A stretch of DNA of 64,000 nt. Source: V1-33 sp039795165 (GTDB lineage: Bacteria > Verrucomicrobiota > Verrucomicrobiia > Verrucomicrobiales > V1-33). A program made the position numbers and the translations under genes. The notes beneath the pieces were generated by a model that was not told the origin of the DNA, searched no databases, and saw only the letters and a list, made by a program, of their open reading frames with translations. Positions 56,995 to 64,000 of this stretch are shown here, piece after piece. Position 1 is the stretch's first letter; every line of letters starts with the position of its first letter. Where the stretch lies: assembly GCA_039795165.1 (NCBI GenBank), contig JBDKER010000026.1, positions 1 to 64,000 on the forward strand, read 5' to 3'.

Positions 56995-58779
56995 TCAGCA
57001 ATTCCGCCCCGCCACCACCGCAGGCCGGGCATCGGCCGCCCACCAACCCAGCGCCAGCACAAGCAGCAGAAGCAGCAGGGCCGGCCTCCAGAAGGGATCA
57101 GCCCAGCCTGACCTCGCCTCGTCCCGCCCACCCATGACCCCGGCCGCCCGGCGGTCCGTCAGCGCCCCCGCAAAGTCCGCTTCCCTCACGTCCGCAAAGG
57201 CCGCCGCCCCGCTCAGCAGATTCCGTCCGTCCTGACTCACCCGGAAGAATCCAGGTTCCCCCGGTGCCCGCAGCATCGGGACCTCCCGCGCCGCAACCAC
57301 GGCCGTCTCCCGCTTCCCCGCAAGGCTTTCCCATTCCCACCGCACTTCGCCACCCGCAGCCCCGGCCACGGCCCGCAGCAACTGACCACACCCGGCATTC
57401 ACCACGGCGTCGCCCACCAGCATGGCCCGCTGACCTTCCACAAACCGATGCAGCGCCACCACCACGGCCGGCCACCGCCACGCATTGGAACGCCCAGGCG
57501 AAAAACAGAAAATCAGCTGTCTCTTCACCCCACGGCCCCGCAGCACCACAAGGGGATCATCCCCGGACCAGACCAGCACCACATCGCCTTCCTGCGCGGC
57601 CAGCGACCCGACGGACTCAACCAGCAGCCCTGCCCAGTCAAGATCCCGCGTCAGTTCATGCGGCTCGACCAGCACAGGCCCCGGCGGCCGCCCGGCTTCG
57701 CCTCCTGACACAAAAATCACTTCTCCCCCATCCGTGGGCGGAACCTCCGGCCCAGCCTGCTCACTCACCCGCAGATCGGCAGAACCTGCCACCACCTCGA
57801 CCGCCGCCAGACTGCCCAGCAACCGCCCCGGTTCGCTTCCAGCCAACCCATCGACCGCCACCTTCACCATCCTCTGCCGCGGCCGCACCAGCGGAGCCGC
57901 ATCGTCATCCCCAAACGCATCGGCATCCATCCTCACCACAAGTTCATTGACGCCCGCAGGAAATTCCCCACCCACCGCCACCATCGCCCCCGGCCCCAAC
58001 TCCACCTCGCGCCATTCCCCAGGCTCCCCACCCGCCCTCGGCTCAACCCGCCACCGCCGCTTCATCGCGCCCACCGCAGAACTCCGCAGCAAGGCCTTCC
58101 AGCGGACCACGCCACCCTCGGCTTCCTCCACCGTCACCCCAGCAACTCCCGCATTCTCCACCGCCTCTCCCACCGCATAAAGCCGCACGCCGTCCCCCAG
58201 CCCAGACACCGGCCGGTCACTCACCAGCCACACGACTCCATCAGAACCAGCCAGCTTCCGCCCCAGCACGACCGCAGACCCGCAATCATGACTGCCCCCT
58301 CCTGGTTGCCACGCCGCCAGCGATTCCAGCAATCCGGCCACCCCCACCCCATAATGAATCCGTCCCCGCCCGGGCCGCGCATCAAGCGCCATCACCTCCA
58401 GCGTCACGCCCCCATTCTCCATTTTTCCCAGATCTTCTCCCAGATACCGCAGCAGCCGATCCCGCGAAACCCGCATCGATGCGGAACCATCCAGCACCAG
58501 CACGAGCCTCATCACCTCACCATCGCGACGCCACCGCGGCCCGGCCAGCACCACCGCCAGGAGCCCCACCGCCAGCAACTGCAGCCACAAGGGCAGCGAT
58601 CCCCTCAGTCGTTCCCAGCGCCGCCCCCGCTCGCTCCGCCGGTCCCGCGGCGGCAGCAGAAAAAGCGTCGCCACCCGCTCCCTCCGCACCTTCCGCTGCA
58701 GAAAATGCAGCGCCAGCACCACCGGAATCCCCAGCAGCGCCAGCCAACCCAGCGGATTCCCAAAACTCAACCCCACCAC
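56995..58779 (-). CDS. BatA-type membrane protein with vWA domain
   Basis: About 594 residues from a GTG at 58779 that overlaps the end of the DUF58 gene; a longer frame to 58887 is only read-through. It starts with the BatA N-terminal domain ('GNPLGWLALLGIPVVLALHFLQRKVRRERVATLFLL') and a second helix (LPLWLQLLAVGLLAVVLAGPRW). A von Willebrand A domain follows, with the MIDAS DGSAS ('LVLVLDGSASMRVSRDRL'), and then a long periplasmic or cytoplasmic region. It ends in a last helix (WRPALLLLLLVLALGWWAADA). Such proteins pair with DUF58 and MoxR ATPases in envelope stress or chaperone-like roles. Confidence 0.8.
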   Translation of the reverse strand: MVGLSFGNPLGWLALLGIPVVLALHFLQRKVRRERVATLFLLPPRDRRSERGRRWERLRGSLPLWLQLLAVGLLAVVLAGPRWRRDGEVMRLVLVLDGSASMRVSRDRLLRYLGEDLGKMENGGVTLEVMALDARPGRGRIHYGVGVAGLLESLAAWQPGGGSHDCGSAVVLGRKLAGSDGVVWLVSDRPVSGLGDGVRLYAVGEAVENAGVAGVTVEEAEGGVVRWKALLRSSAVGAMKRRWRVEPRAGGEPGEWREVELGPGAMVAVGGEFPAGVNELVVRMDADAFGDDDAAPLVRPRQRMVKVAVDGLAGSEPGRLLGSLAAVEVVAGSADLRVSEQAGPEVPPTDGGEVIFVSGGEAGRPPGPVLVEPHELTRDLDWAGLLVESVGSLAAQEGDVVLVWSGDDPLVVLRGRGVKRQLIFCFSPGRSNAWRWPAVVVALHRFVEGQRAMLVGDAVVNAGCGQLLRAVAGAAGGEVRWEWESLAGKRETAVVAAREVPMLRAPGEPGFFRVSQDGRNLLSGAAAFADVREADFAGALTDRRAAGVMGGRDEARSGWADPFWRPALLLLLLVLALGWWAADARPAVVAGRNC

Positions 58780-59660
58780 TCCACCACCCCTTCCCGGAGC
58801 GCCTCCTGCTGCAGTGCCCACAGAAGCCCCTCCTCCACGGGCACCCGCGCCATCCCGGCACCCCGCCGCCGCAGCACTTCCCTCCATCCCGCAAAATGCG
58901 CCGCATACGCCCTCCGGTACGCCGCCATGTCCTCGTCCCCCACCCTCCGGCCCTCCCGTACCCCACTCTCCACATCCTCAAATTCCAGATTCCCTCCCCA
59001 GCCAGGATCGGATTCCCCCCGGCTCTGCGGCACCAGCACCACCCCACGCCCCCCGGACCGCACCAGCCAGTCCCCCACCAGCGCCCCATCCCCGGGAAAC
59101 AGCAGATCACTCACCACCACCCGCAACGAATGCCCACGCAACTCCACCCGATCAAAAACCGGGCGCAACCCAAGCACCCCACCGTCCACAAGGCGATCCG
59201 CCAAACCACTCCCCATCCCGGCATCCAGCAGTTCCACCCGCTCACCGCCCACCCGCCACACCCGCAGCGACATCCCAGCCCGCCGCGCCGCCGCCACCAC
59301 AAACCCCACCAGCCCCACCACCCGCGCCGCCTTGTCCCCACGGTAAAACTGACTCGCCGTCCCGTCCACCACGACATCCACCATCACCCGCACTTCCTCC
59401 CGATACACTTTCATGCTGTATTCCCCCGTCCGCGCATACGCCGCCCAGTTGATCTGCCGCGGATCATCCCCGGGAAAATACGCCCGGTGATCCTCAAACT
59501 CCAGTGAATCCCCCACGCCAGCACCCCTCCAGTCCCCACCCCCACCCCCACCACGCCACACCTTCCGACCCAGCGGCAACCCCATCACCTCGGCACACTC
59601 CTCCCCAGCACGCCACCACCGGCGCACTTCCTCCTGATCATACCCAGCCCCTCCGCTCAT
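58767..59660 (-). CDS. DUF58 domain-containing protein
   Basis: From the ATG at 59660 the protein has 297 residues. The signature 'LEFEDHRAYFPGDDPRQINWAAYARTGEYSMKVYREE' is the DUF58 core, followed by a vWA-like fold ('VMVDVVVDGTASQFY'). DUF58 proteins occur with MoxR ATPases and BatA-type vWA proteins. Here the BatA-type gene overlaps by 13 bases, but no MoxR gene is adjacent. Upstream in-frame starts would extend into the intergenic region and are not supported. Confidence 0.85.
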   Translation of the reverse strand: MSGGAGYDQEEVRRWWRAGEECAEVMGLPLGRKVWRGGGGGGDWRGAGVGDSLEFEDHRAYFPGDDPRQINWAAYARTGEYSMKVYREEVRVMVDVVVDGTASQFYRGDKAARVVGLVGFVVAAARRAGMSLRVWRVGGERVELLDAGMGSGLADRLVDGGVLGLRPVFDRVELRGHSLRVVVSDLLFPGDGALVGDWLVRSGGRGVVLVPQSRGESDPGWGGNLEFEDVESGVREGRRVGDEDMAAYRRAYAAHFAGWREVLRRRGAGMARVPVEEGLLWALQQEALREGVVEWWG

Positions 59661-59828
59661 CCCCCAACCGCTACCACACCCCCTACCTCCCCGCACCCGT
59701 TTTCCCTCCCCCAAACCACAAAAACCGGTTGCGACTCCCGACCTTTGTGATTCTTTCACCTTCTTCCCCAAGGGAGGGAAGCGAGGTAGCCACTCACATC
59801 AGGCAGCTTCGTGAATCTATACACGGCC

Positions 59829-60086
59829 ATGAGCACCCCCACCATCGATCCAAAACAGTTCCAGCTCCACGAAGGAGACACCGGCAGCGCCGATTACCAG
59901 GTCGCACGCCTCAGCCAACGCATCAATCACCTCACGCAGCACCTCATCGCGAACAAAAAGGACTTCTCGTCCCGCCGAGGCCTGCTCAAACAAGTCGCCC
60001 AGCGCCGCCGCCTCCTCGACTACCTCAAGAATACCGCCCCAGAACGGTACCAGAAGGTCATCAAAGGTCTCGGCCTGCGTCGCTGA
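59829..60086 (+). CDS. rpsO: 30S ribosomal protein S15
   Basis: The 85-residue protein has the S15 pattern 'FQLHEGDTGSADYQVARLSQRINHLTQHLIANKKDFSSRRGLLKQVAQRRRLLDYLKN'. S15 binds the central domain of 16S rRNA and nucleates 30S assembly. The ATG at 59829 (MSTPTID) gives the usual length; the earlier start at 59811 adds six residues. It lies upstream of pnp, the classical rpsO-pnp arrangement. Confidence 0.95.
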   Translation: MSTPTIDPKQFQLHEGDTGSADYQVARLSQRINHLTQHLIANKKDFSSRRGLLKQVAQRRRLLDYLKNTAPERYQKVIKGLGLRR

Positions 60087-60130
60087 TCCCCTCGCGGATC
60101 ATCGGTCACATCGAAATGAATTTACCGCAG

Positions 60131-60162
60131 ACCCCGCCCGCTGGTCTACCCATGGGCGGGGT
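60131..60162 (+). terminator. Hairpin between rpsO and pnp
   Basis: ACCCCGCCC (60131-60139) pairs with GGGCGGGGT (60154-60162) and can extend by CAG/CTG around one bulge. There is no strong T run. It may be a terminator or, as in enterobacteria, a processing/attenuation site controlling pnp. Confidence 0.55.
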
Positions 60163-60318
60163 TCTGCGTTGAAACTGCGGGCCGCCGGACACCTTCAGTG
60201 TTCAGGTTCCAGCCTTCCTCCCCCCACACCCAGAAGGCTGCAATCTGAAAACTGAATCGCTTACCGCGAAATCCGGCGCCCGCTCACCAAAACAAGCAAA
60301 AGAAAGCAAAAGAAACAC

Positions 60319-62472
60319 ATGAGCATCCATACAGCCGTGAGCCAGGTCGGCTCCGCCCAGATCACCATCGAAACCGGTAAAATGGCCCGTCTCGCCGACG
60401 GCGCCGTCACCGTCCGGCTCGGCGACACCATCGTCATCGTCACCGCCGTCTCGTCCACCAATGTCAAGGACGGTCAGGACTTCTTCCCCCTCAGCGTCGA
60501 ATACAAGGAAAAGGCCTCGGCAGCCGGCCGCTTCCCCGGTGGCTACTTCAAACGCGAGGGCCGCCCCACCGAAAAGGAAATCCTCACCTGCCGGATGACG
60601 GACCGCCCGCTGCGCCCGCTCTTCCCCAAAGGCTACTTCTACGATACCCAGATCGTCGCCCTCCTGCTCTCCGCAGACGGCGAAAATGACTCGGATATCC
60701 TCGCCATGAACGGGGCCTCCGCCGCCACTTACATCTCGGACCTCCCCATGGCCAAACCATTCGGAGCCGTCCGCGTCGGCCGCATCAATGGCGAATTCAT
60801 CTCCAATCCCACCCACACCCAGCGCCTCGACAGCGACCTGGACCTCATCTACGTGGGCTCGGAAGACGAAGTCATCATGATCGAAGGCGATGCCTTCGAA
60901 GTGCCAGACGAGGACTTCATCAAGGCCCTCCACTTCGGCCACGCCGCGGTCCAGCCCCTCATCCGCGCCCAGAAGGAACTCCGCGAAAAATGCGGCAAGC
61001 CAGTCCGCGAATACACGCTGTCGAACGCCCGCGAGGAACTCCTCGAAATCGCCTACACCGTCGCCGGTGACCGCATCGAGGCCGCCCTCTACACGCCCAC
61101 CAAAACCGCCCGCGGCAAGGCCGTCGGCGCCCTCAAGGAGGAAGTCAAAGCCGCCATCCTCGCGAAATTCCCGGACGCTTCCCCGTTCGAAATCAGCCAG
61201 GCCTTCGATTACCTCCAGAAAAAGGCATTCCGCATCTCGATCCTCGACAAGCAGAAGCGCTGCGACGGTCGCGGACTCGACGAAATCCGTGCGCTCCACT
61301 CGGAAATCAATGTCATCCCGCGCGTCCATGGCTCGGCCATCTTCGCCCGCGGCGAAACTCAGGCCCTCGCCCTCGCCACCCTCGCACCGCTCGATGAAGC
61401 CCAGGAATTCGATAACTACACGGGCGGCGAAGACAGCAAGCGCTTCCTCCTCCACTACAACTTCCCTCCCTTCTCCGTCGGGGAAACGGGTCGCTTCGGT
61501 GGACAGAACCGCCGCGAAATCGGCCACGGTGCCCTCGCCGAGAAATCCATCTTCCCAGTCCTCCCCCCGGAAAAGGATTTCCCCTACGCCATCCGCGTGA
61601 GCAGCGAAGTCATGGAATCCAATGGCTCCACCTCGATGGCCTCGACCTGCGCCGGCGTCCTCGCCCTCCTCGCCGCCGGAGTCCCGCTCTCCGCTCCCGT
61701 CGCCGGCATCTCCGTCGGCCTCGTCTCGGAATTCGATGACCAGAACCGCATGAAACGCTACCTCACGATGATGGACATCATCGGCAGCGAAGACCACTTC
61801 GGCGACATGGACTTCAAACTCTGCGGCACCGAAAAAGGCGTCACCGGATACCAGCTCGACCTCAAACTGCCGGGCATCCCCCTCAGCATCCTCGAAGAGG
61901 CCATCCACAAGGCGCGCAAAGGCCGCCTCGACCTCCTCAAGGTGATGAACGCCACCATCAGCAAGCCAGCCGAAATCAGCCCTTACGCCCCGCGGATCGA
62001 ATCCACCAAGATCCCACCGGACCGCATCGGCGAACTCATCGGCCCCGGCGGCAAGGTCATCAAAGGCATCCAGGCGGAATCCGGTGCCAAAATCGACATC
62101 GAAGACGATGGCACGGTCCACATCTACGCGGTCCGCAAGGAATCGCTCGACATCGCCCTCCGCCTCGTCCGCAATATCTTCGCGGAAGCAGAAATCGGTG
62201 CCACCTACACGGGCCGCGTCGTCAGCACGACGAACTTCGGTGCCTTCATGGAACTGTTCCCCGGCCGCGACGGCCTCATCCATATCTCGGAACTCGCCGA
62301 CTTCCGCGTCAACCGCGTCGAAGATGTCGTCAAAACCGGCGACATCGTCTCCGCCAAATGCATCGGTATCGATGACAAGGGCCGCGTGAAAATGAGCCGC
62401 CGCGCCCACCTCCGCGAGAAGGAACAGGAACTGGCCGGTGGAGCGGATTCCCCGCCGCCCGCCCAGGACTGA
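60319..62472 (+). CDS. pnp: Polyribonucleotide nucleotidyltransferase (PNPase)
   Basis: A 717-residue phosphorolytic 3'-5' exoribonuclease. Two RNase PH domains are visible ('FPGGYFKREGRPTEKEILTCRMTDRPLRPLFP' in the first; 'GSAIFARGETQALALATLAP' and 'SNGSTSMASTCAGVLALLAAGVP' in the second), linked by the helical domain. KH ('RIGELIGPGGKVIKGIQAESGAKIDIEDDG') and S1 ('GRVVSTTNFGAFMELFPGRDGLIHISELA') follow. Complete length and all domains present. A strong terminator follows. Confidence 0.97.
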   Translation: MSIHTAVSQVGSAQITIETGKMARLADGAVTVRLGDTIVIVTAVSSTNVKDGQDFFPLSVEYKEKASAAGRFPGGYFKREGRPTEKEILTCRMTDRPLRPLFPKGYFYDTQIVALLLSADGENDSDILAMNGASAATYISDLPMAKPFGAVRVGRINGEFISNPTHTQRLDSDLDLIYVGSEDEVIMIEGDAFEVPDEDFIKALHFGHAAVQPLIRAQKELREKCGKPVREYTLSNAREELLEIAYTVAGDRIEAALYTPTKTARGKAVGALKEEVKAAILAKFPDASPFEISQAFDYLQKKAFRISILDKQKRCDGRGLDEIRALHSEINVIPRVHGSAIFARGETQALALATLAPLDEAQEFDNYTGGEDSKRFLLHYNFPPFSVGETGRFGGQNRREIGHGALAEKSIFPVLPPEKDFPYAIRVSSEVMESNGSTSMASTCAGVLALLAAGVPLSAPVAGISVGLVSEFDDQNRMKRYLTMMDIIGSEDHFGDMDFKLCGTEKGVTGYQLDLKLPGIPLSILEEAIHKARKGRLDLLKVMNATISKPAEISPYAPRIESTKIPPDRIGELIGPGGKVIKGIQAESGAKIDIEDDGTVHIYAVRKESLDIALRLVRNIFAEAEIGATYTGRVVSTTNFGAFMELFPGRDGLIHISELADFRVNRVEDVVKTGDIVSAKCIGIDDKGRVKMSRRAHLREKEQELAGGADSPPPAQD

Positions 62473-62506
62473 TCCCCACCGCAGACGGGAATTCTGCCCC
62501 ATCCCC

Positions 62507-62546
62507 GCGGGCGCACGGAACCAGCTTCCGTGCGCCCGCTTCTTTT
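62507..62546 (+). terminator. Terminator after pnp
   Basis: A 14-bp perfect stem: GCGGGCGCACGGAA (62507-62520) with TTCCGTGCGCCCGC (62526-62539), five-base loop, then TTCTTTT. It lies 35 bases past the pnp stop. Confidence 0.9.
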
Positions 62547-62612
62547 CCAGGTTGTCCGTTTCCGATGGCCCCGGACACGGAATCAGACAAGATGCGCACG
62601 CCATCCCCATCC

Positions 62613-64000
62613 ATGATCCGACCCATGTTCCGCCGGTCTCTCTTCCTGTTCCTCATCGCCACTGCCTGCGCACCCACCCTAGCCCCGGCCCAGGGCACCC
62701 GCGCCGATTACGAAAAGGCGGAGAAATTCGACGAACGCTTCAACGGAAAAATCTTCCGCCACCGCGTCGATCCACAATGGGCCAAGGACAGCAAGGCATT
62801 CTCGTACCGGCTCGAAACGGCACCGGGACGGCAGGAATTCATCTGGGTCGATGCCACGTCCGGAAAACGCGATCTCCTCTGCGACCACGAAAAACTGGCA
62901 ACTGCCTTCCGCGCAGCCGGAGCCCCGGAAGCCAAAGCGGAAAACCTCCCGCTCGCCGCCATCGAACGCGATCCCTCCGGCGTCATCCGTGCCTCTGCCT
63001 TCGGCCGCCGCTGGCAATTCGACCCCGCCACCGGCAAAGCGGAAACCCTGGGCGCTGACCAGACGAAGGAATCCGCCCGCCGACTCCCCCTAGGACGCCG
63101 GCTCCGCTCGGGACCGAATGGACCGGAATCATCCATCCGACTCGAAAACCAGACCACAGAATCCCTCACGGTCGTCTGGATCGACAGCCGCGGACAACGC
63201 ACGGAATACGGCGAACTCAAACCGGGCGAATCCCGCGACCAGCACACCTTTGCCCAGCACGTCTGGTGCTTCGCCCGCAAGGACGGCACGCTCCTCGCCG
63301 CGGCCGCCGCGGAACCCCACGTGGTCACCTTCGCCATCAATAGCCTGACCCCGGACCCTGCCCCGCGCCGCGGCAATGCGTCCGCTCCCCCGCCCCCGCC
63401 CGCAGGCGAGCCTCCCGCCGAAATCTTCCTGCGCGATGGCAACCTCTTCGCCAAATCCAAGGACGGCACGGAAACCGCCCTGACTTCAGGTGCCACCCCG
63501 GACTTCCACTTCACCGATACCCGCTTCATCTCGCCAGACGGCCGCTGGATGATCGCTCTCAAGAAACGCGAGGGCCAGCACCGCATCGTCACCATCGTGG
63601 AATCCACCCCGAAGGACCAGAAACAGCCGAAACTCATCCAGTTCCCCTACGATAAACCCGGCGACGCCATCGACCAGCTCTGGCCCCACCTGTTCGACCT
63701 CAGCAGCCTCCGCGAAGTCCCGCTCGACGAATCCCTCTTCGCCAATCCCTTCGACGTCTCGGACTTTCTTTGGCTCCCGGACAGCTCGGCCTTCTTCTTC
63801 CGCTACAATCAGCGCGGTCACCAGGTCCTCCGCGTCCTCCGCATCACGCCCGCCACCGGCAACGTCAGCCCAGTCGTCAATGAGGAAGCCAAAACCTTCA
63901 TCGACTACAATAGCCGCGCATGGCTCCGCTACCTCCCGGCTTCCCGCGAACTCCTCTGGAGCAGCGAACGCTCTGGCTGGCACCACCTCTACCTCGTCGA
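62613..64000 (+). CDS. S9 prolyl-oligopeptidase/DPP IV-like protein with VHL-beta-like domain, partial
   Basis: An open frame runs from 62613 to the window end (463 codons visible, no stop). A signal peptide (FLFLIATACAPTLAPAQ) is followed by WD-like propeller strands ('FRHRVDPQWAKDSKAFSYRLE...FIWVDATSGKRDLLCD'). Residues of about 172-243, 'IRLENQTTESLTVVWIDSRG', 'YGELKPGESRDQHTFAQHVWC', match the VHL beta domain. Propeller repeats then resume ('FFFRYNQRGHQVLRVLRI', 'WSSERSGWHHLYLV'), typical of the DPP IV N-terminal region. The catalytic S9 domain would lie beyond the window. An in-frame ATG at 62592 is an alternative start. Confidence 0.8.
   Translation, partial: MIRPMFRRSLFLFLIATACAPTLAPAQGTRADYEKAEKFDERFNGKIFRHRVDPQWAKDSKAFSYRLETAPGRQEFIWVDATSGKRDLLCDHEKLATAFRAAGAPEAKAENLPLAAIERDPSGVIRASAFGRRWQFDPATGKAETLGADQTKESARRLPLGRRLRSGPNGPESSIRLENQTTESLTVVWIDSRGQRTEYGELKPGESRDQHTFAQHVWCFARKDGTLLAAAAAEPHVVTFAINSLTPDPAPRRGNASAPPPPPAGEPPAEIFLRDGNLFAKSKDGTETALTSGATPDFHFTDTRFISPDGRWMIALKKREGQHRIVTIVESTPKDQKQPKLIQFPYDKPGDAIDQLWPHLFDLSSLREVPLDESLFANPFDVSDFLWLPDSSAFFFRYNQRGHQVLRVLRITPATGNVSPVVNEEAKTFIDYNSRAWLRYLPASRELLWSSERSGWHHLYLV

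Noticed and set aside
60202..62610. An 802-codon open frame antisense to pnp.
   Set aside because: It mirrors pnp codon bias (many Asp, Glu, Gly, Val), has no recognisable domain and ends in noncoding DNA. It is a shadow frame of a high-GC gene.
1..64000. CRISPR arrays, tRNA and rRNA genes.
   Set aside because: No regularly spaced repeats with unique spacers, no tRNA cloverleaf and no rRNA sequence were seen on reading both strands.

Overview
The window reads as a chromosomal segment of a high-GC, two-membrane bacterium of the PVC group, most likely Verrucomicrobiota. The backbone genes strongly prefer C-ending codons and mostly lack clear Shine-Dalgarno sequences. They include DUF5069, a kexin-like S8 protease ending in a 'DPDQDGLANYLEYAMGT' module typical of Verrucomicrobia and Planctomycetes, LptD (so an outer membrane with LPS is likely), DUF58/BatA proteins, rpsO-pnp and a DPP IV-like peptidase. 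Lineage is inferred from gene content; no rRNA gene is present.

Backbone left (1-19.07 kb): an ABC-2 exporter (permease cut by the window edge, plus ATPase), DUF5069, a VKOR-DsbA fusion, a secreted kexin-like protease, lptD, a Yej/Opp-type peptide importer (two permeases, Tat-type lipoprotein receptor, one ATPase), a secreted unknown, cysK and a TPR membrane protein. Backbone right (54.4-64 kb): FHA protein, HlyD-type adaptor, lipoprotein, DUF58 + BatA-like vWA pair, rpsO, pnp, and a prolyl-oligopeptidase-type protein carrying a VHL-beta-like domain that runs off the window.

Integron debris (19.1-22.1 kb and 52.3-53.5 kb): a C-terminal remnant of an IntI-like tyrosine recombinase faces away from single-ORF cassettes. 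The cassettes are separated by imperfect palindromes with attC architecture (R''/R' cores of the GCCGAAC/GTTCGGC type). Two of these sites, about 31 kb apart, are nearly identical.

Mobile element (about 22.1-52.3 kb): it appears to have split one attC site. It carries a large serine recombinase at its left end, two VirD4/HerA-like DNA-translocation ATPases, a nuclease-like protein, an IS66 insertion, ParDE, ParA-ParB, and a replication initiator whose gene contains iteron-like repeats and a perfect DnaA box. A 22-26 bp palindrome with core CTTGGGACGTCCCAAG occurs four times, twice inside coding sequence. It also holds a 255-bp intergenic direct repeat and a long rod-like structured non-coding segment near 47.1 kb.

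The element's cargo (31.4-45.0 kb) is a heavy-metal module: CnrY/CnrX/ECF-sigma-like sensing genes, several small Cys/His-rich exported proteins, two outer-membrane barrel genes, a CzcCBA/CusCBA-type tripartite RND pump, a His-rich periplasmic protein and a P1B-type ATPase. The most striking observation is in the two barrel genes. Each has a signal peptide followed, in the same frame, by UGA where a CxxC cysteine would be expected (CPV-UGA; UGA-PA-UGA), and then by the barrel. Hairpins lie at bacterial-SECIS distance, one of them with a GGUC loop as in E. coli fdhF. They are candidate selenoproteins; the alternative is two coincident nonsense mutations.
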